DNA of 64,000 bases from Rhynchopus sp. YZ270_cl-10 (GCA_964035575.1 OZ037871.1:868001-932000); one strand, 5' to 3'; positions 30,687-42,624 are shown, numbered from the stretch's first letter. Made by a program: numbers and translations. The notes: generated from the letters alone by a model not told the origin.

Positions 30687-31414
30687 ATGAAGAGGAATTA
30701 CCCAAAAAAAAAAGACTGATTTGAACACACTACACACAACAGATGCGATCGGCTAGTGTCGGTGTCGATCACATGACCCGCCCCTCCTCAGGCAGTGCAA
30801 TCACCATTGCGGATGTATGCAATCTCCCCCTTAAATTCACTCTCACCCATTAGCCTTTTCGGGGCGACAATAGTCAAATACGGTTTCATTTCCTCCCCTT
30901 CAACTTTTGCATGACAGTTGTCTCACAAAAAAAATAACCTCACAGATCTCGACCCGACCGTATTCAGGCAGAACACTCTCCATGCTCAGCCGCCCACACG
31001 TCTCTCGATATAAAAGGAAGTAAATTGCGGAGGTGCTCCCCCCCGCCTCTACATCTCTTCTCTCCCCCTCTTTTAAGACAACGTTTTCATGTTAAACCTC
31101 TTTTTTTAGATTTTTCTATACAAAGCTTAACAGCTTTAATTCAAATTGGGGGGGAGGGAGGGGGGTTTTTTTACTGAAAAGGCCTGGGAGAGGTGGGATG
31201 GGATCCGTCTTGGAAAGATGTTAGGGAATACTTGAAAGATGGAAGGGCACCACTCTCCCTCTTCTGGTGTATCCTGTTGAGTTCATATTACAAAGTCGTC
31301 TGCAGTAATGGGTGATAAATGCAGAGTGTTCATCTTTAAGAAAAAGGCTGCTTTGTTTTGCTTACCAAATAGCAGATGAACGCAAAAATAAAATAAAATG
31401 GGGCAACAGTATTG
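30687..31414. other. Spacer after the kinase gene
   Basis: I see no gene. A TATAAAAGG word lies near 31008-31016, followed by a pyrimidine-rich stretch, which could be a promoter, but no coding frame follows it closely. Confidence 0.5.
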
Positions 31415-31532
31415 TTAGGCCAGTTGACGTCACGGTGTGGTAGGGTATGGAAGAGTATGGCATGGAACACGATTTCCCAGGAAAAAAGAGACAAATTTCC
31501 TCAACTCTGACCCGTGACGTCAACTGGCCTAA
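31415..31532. repeat. Foldback with TTAGGCCAGTTGACGTCACGG ends
   Basis: The left arm TTAGGCCAGTTGACGTCACG is the exact reverse complement of the right arm CGTGACGTCAACTGGCCTAA over 20 bases, separated by about 78 bases. It is a miniature inverted-repeat element. Confidence 0.85.
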
Positions 31533-31806
31533 TTGTGTACCCTTGATAAACAATGTTGTTTCAATGATTACAACACCTCCCCTTACGTTTAGGAAAGGCT
31601 ACTTCCTCTTCAGCCCGCGGACTCCATTTTTTCTTGGAGCTTCCAGGATCCGTACATGCTCCGTTTCGTTCAAAAAAGGAATGGGTTTTCAAAAAAAAAA
31701 AAGTTTTTCAAAAAAAAAGTTCCATTTGGTTACACAACAGCTTACGCTGTTTTGTGCATGGAGAGAAAGAAGGGGATGCCTAGCTGTGGTGTTTTATATC
31801 TTTTTT

Positions 31807-33987
31807 GAGAAAAGTTCGATTTCGGCCTCGAAAATACCCGTGACACCGATTTGTCACGGTACTTTGTCACGGAATTTTTTTGAAAGATTCGATTTCGTGA
31901 CAAAAAAAAATCGATTTCGTGACAAGCCGATTTTTTCATTGACACACAAAATTCAATTTAGTGACAAATGACTTTTTTCATTGACAAAAAAAAATTCGAT
32001 TTCGTGACAAATCCATTTTTTCATTGACAAAAAAATGTCATTGAAAAAAATGGAATTTGTCAAGGAAAAAGTCGTGACAGCCAACCCGCCAGTCACTGAA
32101 AAGTGACCAGACAGCCACTTGACAAACACAAAAGAGGCCATTCTTGAGCTGTCTAGAAACCGAAGGGCAGAGACTGAAGACACAAGGTATGATAACTTTA
32201 TGATTATGCAAGACTTAGTATATCGCGAACACGGTCAGGCTTGCACGCCTCTGGCCAGAGGCCAGCCCCACTAAATGATATGCAGCAGACACTCATTGCA
32301 GATTTCATTTTCATTCGGTAAAAAATTAATGGGTGCGCACGTTTCTATACCTAATACCCCAACCCTCACCCATACATTCCATTACACACACCAAAACAGA
32401 TCGAATCCACCAGCGCATGCGACGGAAGCAGATTCAGATTGTGGTTTGATAAGCAGAGTTCGGTTATTATGGTGGTGGAAAGGGGGGTGGGAACACTTTG
32501 TCAGTCACTGCTATAGCCATTAACCAGGGAGCATAGCTAGTGCAAGAAATTCGACTTTGGAAACCTTCCGGAAAGTCTGTCCTCTGCTTCCGGAGGACTA
32601 GACACAAGAAAATATTGTTTGTTCCCCCAGAAAACCAGTGCACAATTCACACTCCTTGTGGGTGGTCTTGTTGCCTTTTCGTCATAGTAATTTTGGCCCA
32701 GGCATGCTCTTGAAGCATGACAATTTAGTGTGTATGGGGCAGGGTGTTGTTTTGTTCTGAATTCTCTTTGTTATAACATCTAAGTCAATCGCGGGTGGTG
32801 GTTTGTGTAGCGTGAGGCACTCTTTTTAACAAACTTCCTGCAGTTGCTATGCACTGTTATTTCTTCGGATTTATCATCATACAGCGTAACATAGTGGATT
32901 CGCCTGGTCGACACAACCTTTGATAGATATGGGATAACCAACCCCCTTCGACCCCTCGTGGGTTCACTGAACAAGCCCTAGTGGTAGTTAAACGCGATTG
33001 ACATTTACATTCCTAGAGATGAAAGAACAAGATAACACTTCTGTACCCGCGCATCAAAATTGTGGAAAACTTTGCACCCCAAACACCCTCAACAACGCCC
33101 GCCAAAAGGCGCCCCTTGTTGCTGGGAGTTGGTTCTCATGTTTGATACACTGCACAGCAGGCATTCCTCTGAGTCCAACGCATGTTTGGCCTGTCTGCGG
33201 CGTTGTACTTAAGGTGCACGAAGACAGGGTCTGGTGGTAAATTTTGCGTAGTACTGCGACGTGGTACTACGTGGGTCTGGGAACCTGGTACCTGGGTACA
33301 GGATATTTGTTGTCAAAGACATCTTCCACCATGCATTGAGGAGGGTAAGACAGTGTTCGCAGTTTCTACCTGATAGCATTACACATTTAACTTCTCCACG
33401 GGGGTCTTGGGCCGTTCATTCGGTTATACCTTGACTACCGGAAGATATTCTTGAGGCCTTTTTGGTCTCTAGAATATCCGGTCTTCCCGAACGGAGGCAC
33501 ACTTTGTGTGTTACTACGACCTGGCAATTTCCAGCAGTAGGTTAAGTAATCTTTCTTGTAAATTGTTGGATCATTATCTCCTCAGTGCATGAATGCCCCA
33601 CGTGACTGGACACTTTTGTGTTTGTCATGTGGAGCTGTGGTTGCTCTTTCACGACTTTTATCCTTGTATCCAGTGTACCCAGTACCCAGTGCCCTGTCAC
33701 GACTTTTTCCGTGACAAAAAGTTCGGTTTCCTTGACAAAATCCATTTTTTCATTGACATTTTTTTGTCACTGAATTTTTGGATTTGTCACGAAATCGAAT
33801 TTTTTTTTGTCAATGAAAAAATCGGTTTGTCACGAAATCGAATTTTGTGTGTCAATGAAAAAATTGGTTTGTCACGAAATCGATTTTTTTTTGTCACGAA
33901 ATCGAATCTTTCAAAAAAATTCCGTGACAAAATTCCGTGACAAATCGGTGTCACGGTAATTTTCGAGGCCGAAATCGAACTTTTCTC
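31807..33987. mobile_element. Long-TIR non-autonomous element, Mutator-like
   Basis: The inverted repeats are about 280 bases each, starting GAGAAAAGTTCGATTTCGGC and ending with its complement, and contain many GTCACGAAATCGA and TCATTGA words. The target duplication ATCTTTTTT is present at 31798-31806 and 33988-33996. Nine-base duplications with long TIRs starting GAG fit Mutator-like elements, though the duplicated sequence is low in complexity. The 1.6-kb interior (about 32090-33690) has no transposase frame. Its unrelated spacer-like content suggests captured or degenerate sequence. Confidence 0.75.
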
Positions 33988-33996
33988 ATCTTTTTT

Positions 33997-34509
33997 TGAT
34001 GCATTTTTTGCCAGCAAGGATACAGAATACACAGAAACAGCATTAAGGGGGCAACAAAGGCAGAATGGTGATAATGAGTTTTGGTTCAGGTTTGTGTTCA
34101 TCGGGGCTTCTGCCTTGGTGCATGGATGGACTTTATTCATTTTCTCTCGAAAAAAAAAGGATGAAGACTTTGTCTGAATACCAACTACGCTAACCCAATT
34201 ATCAAAAAGCACATACATAACCATGATAGAGTAAGATGGTCTTAGACCAAAAAAAAAAAGGGGGAACTATTTTGAAAATCATCCCCCCCCCCTCTAATAC
34301 CCCCTCCAATATCCTTTCTCCACATCACACATCCCAGCACACAACACACAACACACCCCCCTTTTTTTTTTCTATATTCCCCCAAAAAAAAACTCAAAAT
34401 CTTAGAATAGACCCCACCTCCCCCACCCCAGGTTTGCTGGGACTGTTTCAAACCTTATTTTTCTCTGTGAGTAACTCTCCGACTGCATTCATTTACCCTC
34501 CCTTCTGAA
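33997..34509. other. Upstream region of the pseudo-metacaspase gene
   Basis: Short AT-rich sequence with a CACACAACACACAACACACC stretch and several C runs. A pyrimidine tract ending CACCCCAG lies at 34413-34432, about 80 bases before the start codon, and could be a splice acceptor for a leader exon or trans-spliced leader. Confidence 0.45.
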
Positions 34510-36956
34510 ATGCGGAAAACCTACCCAATGCCTGTTGTTTTTGAGGTGCCAACCGGGGAGTTGATTCGCTTTTCCGCTACAGTTAACGGCGTACTGGAGG
34601 AGGTTGACTGTGGCAATGGGTTTGAAGCTAAAGGAGTGGCCTCAGAGATTTTATACATTCCTTCTGGAGATGACCATGGAAATAAGATCGTAGATGACAA
34701 AGGACGTGGTGGATGCCTGCCTGCAGATGTCGTGCAAAGAGAAGCGATTTTAACGCAAATCTCAGAACTCTGTGAAAGTGTTAACATCCGTCATAATATC
34801 ACCGTTGCACGCATCCCTGATGTTATCTTTGAAGCTCCCAGCGGTGATGTAATCAAATTCTCAGCAGGTGATGGATATGTTGAGGAATCTACCCAAAATG
34901 CAGATGGTTCCTGGACTCTGAGAGGTTCTGCAACAGAATTTACTTATACGACAGCGACACGGAAGATTGTGGATCAGGATGGAAGAGGTGGGGTCTTGCC
35001 GGTAGAAGGGCATCATGATTTGCAGCATGCAATTAAAAGGTTATGTGATGCTTCGCATGTACCGCATAATATGTTGCAACCACATCACCCCCAGCATCGG
35101 CACCTCAGAATGCGAGGCAGGTCTTCTTCCGGGGGGAACAGCAGCGAAGGGAGCTTGATTTCAAACCACAGCTTTCCGTCCTCGGTGGGAAGTCGGAGTG
35201 GTGGGGTGAGGAGGAGGGCGTTGTTGGTGGGCCTTTGTGAAACGAGGGATGCAGCAGTTTCACGGTCAATCAAACGGCTGTACAAACTCATTTCCGAGTC
35301 AAACCCGCACGGCGCAGTTTCCATCCAAACTTTAGAAACACAACCTGGACAGATTTTGAAGAGAGAAGACCTGTTGCGTGGGCTGGAGTGGTTGGTAGAG
35401 AATGTGCAGCCTGAGGGGTCCGTCTTTCTTGGGATTGTCGGAAGCGCTGTGACGCAGGCGCAAGGATGTGCGGAGGATGGCTTAGAGCTTGCGGGAGATG
35501 ACTCCTTTACGAACGCAGATTTTGCGTCCTATCTTAGCACACTTCCGGCTTCGGTTCATTTGACGGTCATCAACGATGTGAGCCCTACAGCAGAGGTGTT
35601 CAGTTTACCTCATAAGGCAGCTTCTAATGAGGGAGGAGGTGTAACACATACGGACACAGGGTCGCAGTTGTACGATGGATGCAGAGCGAAGGTGGTAATG
35701 TTAAGCCCCGCAGCAGCGTCAATGGCGCCGCAGAGCACCCAGATCGGGTTGTTCTCTGATATGTGTGTAAAGGTGTTGTCCCGCAATGCGGAAATGGGAT
35801 GTGAAGATCTGCTGAGCTCTGTGAAGGTTGCGTTAGGCAATGTAAGGGCAGCCTCTTCCACGTCGTTTGGTGCGTTGACGCGGCACTTCAGGAACTCCAC
35901 GAAGCCTTTGGTGTTGCCGATGATTTCAAGCAATATGCCGTTTGATTTGCGAAACGAAGTCTTCTCTGTGTGCGAGAGCTCCCTGCAGCAGGCAGGGCTG
36001 TCCGAAGCACTCCCCCACCCTTCCTCACGGGGGCTGCGGAGAAGGAACCTTGTGCTCCTGGGGGGCGGGCTGCCCCCTACATCGAGGTCACGCTACTCAG
36101 CATCAGTGGCAGGCTCGAACGCTTCTGGGTCGACCTTAGCAGGGCTCAAAGCAACCCCATCAGGCCCGCAATACACAAATGAACAAGTGAAACAAGCGTT
36201 AGTACAGATCTACACGAAGCACAACCCCTCAAGAATGACCTCGATTGATAAATTCGTTCATAACTATAGAGGTATGGGGTTTTTTTTGTAAGTAAGAGAA
36301 AACCGAATGGAGTGGGAACGCTAGTGAGAGCGCAGCGGAAACGATAGTGGGAACGCAACGAGCTTTTTTCATAATGTTTTATTCTTCCCCACAAAATATC
36401 ACGCGCAGAGAAACCTTCACACAGCGCGTCCGTTTGTTTGTTTTTCTCAAACGACACCTTTTTTCAAAATTTTTTGTTTTTCTCTCTGTGTCTCTCTTTT
36501 GCACTTTTCCCCTTTTTTCCAAAACAATGTCAAGCTCACCGAAGGGCTCGCAGCAAGCAGCGATCTCCCCCGGTATCACATATGATACTGATTTCCATGG
36601 ATACACATGAAAAGGAGTTCCGTGCTATTCACAGAACTCGATAGGCGATTGAGCTTATCTAACAACAACCAAAACAAAAGAAAGTACAAAGAAGAGAATA
36701 AAAAATGCAGGAAAAATAGACAAAGAAAAAAACAAAGAGATTTTGACAAAGTGAACAATAAAAATAACTTCTTCGATTTTTGGATTTTTGTTGGTGAGTG
36801 TACTGCTATTCCTAGTGTGGGTATTGAGGGGTATTGTTGACATGAAAATAATCACACCAAACATCTACAGGACAATACAAAAACATGTTCGAAATGATCT
36901 ACGCGAAGTACCAAGACCCGGAGATTCTCGATATGTACGATCCAGCGTGGGAGTGA
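34510..36956 (+). CDS. Pseudo-metacaspase with duplicated N-terminal domain, two exons
   Basis: The exons are 34510-36271 and 36871-36956 (615 residues). The 599-base intron starts GTATGG and ends CATCTACAG, and splicing gives NYRG-QYKNMFEMIYAKY in frame. Residues 8-96 and 102-187 are two copies of one ~90-residue domain (VxFExPxGxxIxFSA ... RKIVDxDGRGGxLP ... LCxxxxxxHN). From residue 235 the p20 fold of metacaspases is recognisable: RRALLVGLCETRDA, then LLRGLEWLVENVQPEGSVFLG. The catalytic His (SGHG in the family) is replaced near Ser312 (IVGSAV), and the catalytic Cys (DSCHSG) by Ser358 (NDVSPTAEVFSLPH), so protease activity is not expected. T. brucei MCA4 is a known pseudopeptidase precedent. 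The C-terminal module (IYTKHNPSRMTSIDKF ... IYAKYQDPE) resembles a short module of trypanosomatid proteins. Confidence 0.75.
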
Positions 36957-37583
36957 TGAACTGGGTTTGCAGGGTCGTGGGGTGGGGTGGTTATTGATGA
37001 CAGGCGCGGGTTATGAAGTAAATGTCTTGACTTGTGATTTTACTTGTGGTTTCACCGTTGCAAGCCAGATGTAAAGTCATTTACTTCACCGTCGTACAGC
37101 ATTTGGAATATAACCCATACTTGTGTGGGTGCAGGATGACGTACTCTTCTGATTGACACTAATACAACCAATGTTTTCAAACATTTAACGGTTGCATCAG
37201 AGGTCAGAGGGTAGGGGGTGGAGGTGGGGGGGGGGCTTTATATAATATTCCCTTTTTGCGTTGTTTTTTTGCGTGTGGACAACAACTCCAGAAAAAAAAA
37301 CACTCCAAAACCAGATTTATTTTTATTGGTTTGCAACATAGATGTTGAGTGGTACGATGGTAATGCCGAGTTTGGTTTCTCCTCAAAAAAAAAAATCGAG
37401 TACATCAGTACTTCACGTAACCTTTTTTTTTGTCACGTATTTTTGGTACTCATTCTCTTGAAGGTTATTTTGGAGGGATTTCCAATACTTGAAATACTCA
37501 AAAAAAAAAAAAATCTGAAATTCAACAAATCTATGCTTTCGTAACTCTTTTTAGAGGAACAAAATAATTGCCAGAAAAAAAAA
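36957..37583. other. Spacer after the pseudo-metacaspase gene
   Basis: I see no gene. A palindromic pair, GAAGTAAATGTCTTGACT near 37014 and AAGTCATTTACTTC near 37072, frames a small foldback. An ACACTAATACAACCAA word of the TAGTGGAGC repeat lies near 37157. Confidence 0.55.
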
Positions 37584-38429
37584 GAAGGATTATATTTTGT
37601 GTAACCAAATATCAGCCTTTTTGTTTTCGGCTAGCCAACTCTGCAACCGATTCAGAAATCATGAGAGATGATTTCTGCAACCGACTCACAAATCATGTGA
37701 TATGATTACAATGTTATGCAAAACGTGACCATGACATTTAAAAATTTCTCACTGTTTTGTATATCCTACGGTTTGCCTAGGTGGTAGAGACTAGTCAACC
37801 CCCCTCCCCTCTTCCTCAAGGAAAGAAAGAAAGCCTCCCCCCTCCCATTTCGCGGTTGGGCGTCTCCCACCCCATCCTCTTCGCTTTGTTCCTCCGGTGT
37901 CTGCTGCGCGTGTTCTGGTTTGAGTTATCTGTGTGATTGGGGTTCTATTGCCGAGTCATGGCACGTGTGCTGCCTGATGGGTGTCTTCCTTATCAGACGG
38001 TTCCTAACAGTTTTTCTGACCGCAGGTGCGGTTCACGAGTGCCTTGACATGGGTGCTACGACTTCTTCTGGCTGTGACGGGTTTTTGTGTGTTGTGTGTT
38101 TCTTTGCTGTGGTGGTGCCTACACACGTGTGGCTTGTGTTTATCTTGTTAACCTCTGCAGACTGATTCTATGTGCCCTGTGTTGTGTGTCTCCCGTCTCC
38201 TCCTCTTCTATGTCGTCTTGCTTGCCTCATCTTCTCCGTAATTGTTGTGTCTGAGGTGTCTGTGGTATGTATCTCTCATCTGGTAAATAGATATGGGTAC
38301 TCGAGCTCCTTCCTTTCATGAGTGCTTCATCGAGTACCTACTGTTCCCTGCCGGTGGGCTCTTCCTTGCGCGTCTGTCTGCCTGCTTAGTTCTCGAGTAC
38401 CTACTCTTAGTTACGTGGTGTGTATCGGG

Positions 38430-38675
38430 TAGCGTTGGTATAAATAATTCCCGCCGCCTATCCATAGGTGTAGCGTTGGTATAAATAAGTCCCGCCGCCT
38501 ATCCATAGGTGTAGCGTTGGTATAAATAAGTCCCGCCGCCTATCCATAGGTGTAGCGTTGGTATAAATAATTCCCGCCGCCTATCCATAGGTGTAGCGTT
38601 GGTATAAATAAGTCCCGCCGCCTATCCATAGGTGTAGCGTTGGTATAAATAAGTCCCGCCGCCTATCCATAGGTG
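38430..38675 (+). repeat. Tandem array of a 41-base unit with a TATA-like word
   Basis: Six near-identical units each contain GTAGCGTTGGTATAAATAA, then TTCCCGCC or GTCCCGCC, then GCCTATCCATAG. Each carries a GGTATAAATAA word. The array sits upstream of the Cys-rich frame within element 1 and looks like a promoter or spacer-enhancer array, but expression cannot be judged. Confidence 0.85.
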
Positions 38676-38967
38676 TAACGTTGAAGATCTGTGTGTTTCT
38701 CGGGGGCCGGTCCTTGACCATGCGCCGATGCGTTCTGTACTCTGTCCGTGTGGTCGGTCCTGCCCGTGGTACCTCTATCCTCTGTGTGTGTCGTATACCC
38801 TTTCCTACCGTGGTGATCAGGTCTGCCTGTCCCCCTTGCGGTTCTTGGTCGTCTGGGTGTGTGGTCATGAGTATGTCTTCTACCTTCAGTCCTCTTCTTC
38901 CCTTGCCTGTCTTGTTCGCCGAGTTCTTTCCTGTCTCTGTTGCATCTGTCGGGTCTGAGGTGTCTAT

Positions 38968-39446
38968 GTGGTGTGCGATACCTTGGCTGGAACAGCGCAT
39001 CTTCGTACCCACGCACGTGGAGGATCCTGCTGCGCTACCACCCGCGACCCGGCTACGGAATACGACGTCTGCCCCTGCTGTACCCAACACGCATGCGTCT
39101 GCTGCCCCGAGTGCGCCTTCCCCAAGTACGGCTCCATCTGTGCTGTGCACCCGTGCGACGAGCACCAGTGCGATGCTGTAGGTGCTGTAGTGCCGCTGGG
39201 ATCTTTCTGCGTCAGCCAAGAGTGATGTATGGAGGCATCGACCGGTACGAGGCCAGGCACCTTACGCAGTGGATGTACGGACACGACGCTCAGTTGAGGC
39301 TACGTGCCGGTGGTGTGTCTGTGTTCGGGATTATGGCCGCTTGGACTTCCGCAGTTTCCGGGTTGACGAGGCTGTGGTCGCTTGTGAGTGAGCCGGTGAG
39401 GGCACTGCATGAACCTCAGAGTTCGTGTGTAATAGGATCTGCTTGA
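38968..39446 (+). other. Cys-rich frame and adjoining frame with TGATG overlap
   Basis: The first frame (38968-39225) ends with a Cys/His-dense segment (YDVCPCCTQHACVCCPEC, then FPKYGSICAVHPCDEHQC) that looks zinc-binding. It has no ATG nearby in frame. Its stop overlaps the ATG of a second frame (39225-39446, 73 residues, starting MYGGIDRYEARHLTQW) as TGATG. Neither resembles a family I know. Both may be chance or decayed frames. Confidence 0.35.
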
Positions 39447-40846
39447 TTTGTGATGGTGTCTTCAATCTATTCCTCTTCCCACTATGCCTCGTCTTGTTCG
39501 CCTCGTTCTCTCCGGTACCCCTTTGCGTCTGTCGGGTCTGAGGAGTCTAAGTGTTGTGTGATCTCTTGTGTCGTAGGTGGCTAGGCGTGTGAGGCTTGCG
39601 TCCATCTTATGATCTTTAATGACACACTGCCGCTAGTTCTTTGCATTTCACGTTTCATTGATCTGAGCCACGCAGTGTTTTCCGAATGGTTTGTGAGTCG
39701 TGTAGTATCTTCGGATTCTTCCTCTCAGTTCGTCCGACTGACTGTTGGTGTGTGACCCTGTCCGAACCAAGAGAGTCTTGGTTATTTGAGTATTTAACTT
39801 CCACATAGTTGTTTTTCCATCTGTGCGAGTAGAACCCTCGCCGAGCCAAGAGTGTCTGGGTGGCTTGAGATTCAGAAGAATTTCTCTCTATTCGCCGAGC
39901 TGCCTGTGTGTGCTATGAACTCTGTCCAAGTCTGAGTTCTCTGGGTTCTTGTGACAGGATGCTCCTCCTTCTTGGGGGCTGTCTACCTGGTGTTGGGTGT
40001 CTATGATATGTTGCTGTTCCTGCCCCTGCCAGTTCGCCTTTCCGGTATGTCTTGCGACGCTTCGGCGTGGCTCAGTGCCGCGCCTGGACGCCAGAGCGAT
40101 CCTGCTTGTGTATGGTGGCAGCACGGACATTGCGGCGATGTGGTAGGAGCCTCCGTGTTTTTGCCGCTTAGTTGAGGCTCCGTGCCGATGTCGTGTCTGT
40201 GTGTGGGATTGCGAGGCGCCGCTTAGTCTTCCGTACTTTCCGGTCTGACAACGGCAATGAGGTTGTGGTCGCTTGTGGGCGGGCCGGTGAAGGCACTTCA
40301 TGAACCTGACGCTGGGCAAGGTTCCTTCTATGCCGATCGCCTTCTGCGTGACGAACAAGAAGTCTGCTAGCAGAGGATTCGTGGTTCAACGATGCTTCTC
40401 AGTGTGCGCGACGGCGGTGGTAGCCTCCTGTGAGTGTGTGTTTTTATGCGTATGGCACGATACAGACCTGCTGCGTGAGTCCGTGTGCGACACGCTGGAT
40501 ACCTATGTTACGGACGCCGCGGACCCTTGCCGTGCGGATTTCTCCCTCGTATACCGCTGCTTCTTCTGACTCCCTGACATCATTGCTCCGTCGTTCTCGT
40601 CCTTCCGATGAACTCCTCACCTGCGTTGGGATATGAAAGCCAGAGATCTGCGTTGGGGATTTCATTATCTCTGAAGCTTTCTGGATTTCTCAAATTATCG
40701 TAGCGGTTCAGATCTCGAAATTTCATCTGAAAGAATTTCAGTGACGAGATCAAAACACGCACGATTTTTCCCATCGCAGTTGAGCGATTCGGTAAGCTCA
40801 ATCAAGCAAACAAAAGGTTAAAGAGGTAGGCGTTACGAAAACAAAA

Positions 40847-42624
40847 GAAGGATTATATTTTGTGTAACCAAATATCAGCCTTTTTGTTTTCGGCTAGCCA
40901 ACTCTGCAACCGATTCAGAAATCATGAGAGATGATTTCTGCAACCGACTCACAAATCATGTGATATGATTACAATGTTATGCAAAACGTGACCATGACAT
41001 TTAAAAATTTCTCCCGCCCACCCACACCTGAGTAACTCTCTACGGTATCATGGTTCACGTTTCTCTTCGCTGCACTCTCGTGGTGCAGATACGCCTGCGT
41101 TGCCTTCGTTGACGGGCACATCCTTCCCGGGTAATTTCGTGGTGTCTGCCCTCTCCTTATCTGCCATCACGGTACCGCACATTCCCTCCCGCACTTCGGA
41201 GTGGTCTTCGCGTGGATCCTCCCATTCCTCGGCTGACCTAGCTAGTGAACGCGCGTGATATACTTTGTCGACTACGCTTGCTTCCATGGAGAAGTCTTCC
41301 TCTTCACCTGGCCTACACTGACTAGCTGACCTGCTGGATGGGCGCCAGACTGTCTGGATGGAGACCTCCGTTTGGCCCCGTAGAGGTAGTTCACACTGGG
41401 CGTATTCATGGTGACGATGTACACCGCGTTGTCCATCCTCGTTTACGGCTGGTCGTCATCGCGAGGAGCTGAAGGTGCACACCGCAGTTTTCGCTACGAT
41501 TGGCTGCCCTGCGGGTGTCTTCAGCGCGGAGCGTCTCAAAGAGAAGCGGATCCGTGTGCACGATTCTACATGTCGCTGAAGGTGTAGGACGCTGCTGCTG
41601 CTGTAGAGATGGCGCGTTCATCTAGGGTGCATGGATAAGAGACAGGCACTTTTTCCGCCGTAGCTTGGGAATGTGTGGCAGTCGGTTGTAGGGATTTGTG
41701 CTGTACATCGCTGCCACCACTGAGCGGGCCGTCCTTATCACGATCTACCAGGAAGTGCGCTGCATCGAGGCTATGTGTACTAGCTGCTTACTGACGGTAG
41801 GCTTGCGCTCCTCCCCGAGATGCGTCACTTCAAGTTTGCGGATCGACCACATCTACGACGTGCAAGGGCAATGTATCGCCAGAGGGTTTAGATAGGCATT
41901 GTCTGCGATCTTGGATAAACGGTATGGCGAAGAGGCGCAGGGTTGTGGCTGCTTCTTTGGAAAGAGGCTCACCAATACGTGAAAGGACTACGGTGAGCTG
42001 TCGCATGCGTCGTATTTACTTGCCTTTGGACAGGTCTCATAGAAAACGAACAACTCTCTGTCTATATCACGTCTTGAGAGGTTCGCAGACGCTGGCAGGT
42101 ACGAACCCTTGAACAGGATTGCGGCCCTGGCTGAGTTTGCCATGACCACAGTAGTTCCTTGAAGTGCCGCAAGTTTATATTGGTCACGTGGCTATCGAAA
42201 TCCATCTCTTCACGGCTCCAGGTTCGCTATGTACTGTCGGACGTCTTCCTGCTCCGGAGCAGTGAAGAGTCCTCTGCAGGACATTCTCACGGAGGTCCCC
42301 CCCCCCAACTGCGCTCATACGGATTAGGGCCGGCGGGACACGCTGTTCGATGTGTCAAGGTTCTCTAGATTCAAACATTTCATGGATAACCAGCTTCATT
42401 ACCTTATCTGATTATGTTTTCGCGCCCACCCTGGGGATTTCATTATCTCTGAAGCTTTCTGGATTTCTCAAATTATCGTAGCGGTTCAGATCTCGAAATT
42501 TCATCTGAAAGAATTTCAGTGACGAGATCAAAACACGCACGATTTTTCCCATCGCAGTTGAGCGATTCGGTAAGCTCAATCAAGCAAACAAAAGGTTAAA
42601 GAGGTAGGCGTTACGAAAACAAAA
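40847..42624 (+). mobile_element. Unclassified element 2 of a head-to-tail pair
   Basis: It shares R1 and R2 termini with element 1 but has a shorter interior (41014-42431) that I cannot align to the interior of element 1. It directly abuts element 1 with no spacer or target duplication. No long frame is present. The junction (CGAAAACAAAA then GAAGGATTATATTTTG) may show what a circular or tandem intermediate would look like. Confidence 0.65.

Larger units (their letters stand above)
37584..40846 (+). mobile_element. Unclassified element 1 of a head-to-tail pair
   Basis: It begins with a 167-base terminal segment R1 (37584-37750) and ends with a 193-base segment R2 (40654-40846). The same R1 and R2 bound the next element at 40847-41013 and 42432-42624, in the same order. 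R1 holds small palindromes (AGAAATCAT/ATGATTTCT) and a TTTTTGTTTTCG that is the reverse complement of the CGAAAACAAAA ending R2. The interior is more GC-balanced than the spacers. It contains a tandem array (38430-38675), a Cys-rich frame near 38968-39225 and an internal diverged duplication (39290-39425 and 40165-40310). No transposase, recombinase or polymerase was recognised. The orientation given is arbitrary. Confidence 0.65.

Noticed and set aside
31000-31030. TATAAAAGG as a promoter
   Set aside because: The word is present, but no coding frame or conserved leader block follows within a kilobase, so it is not reported as a promoter.
32998-33373. Frames of 60-80 codons inside the long-TIR element
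   Set aside because: They are short, without motifs, and lie in the interior of a non-autonomous element.
36272-36870. Short frames inside the second half of the pseudo-metacaspase locus
   Set aside because: The stretch is an intron: GTATGG and CTACAG borders join two parts of one C-terminal module in frame. The strong alternative GTAAGTAAG at 36288 would put the downstream exon out of frame.
38430-38675. CRISPR-like array of regular repeats
   Set aside because: The 41-base units are contiguous tandem repeats with no unique spacers, and the setting is eukaryotic.
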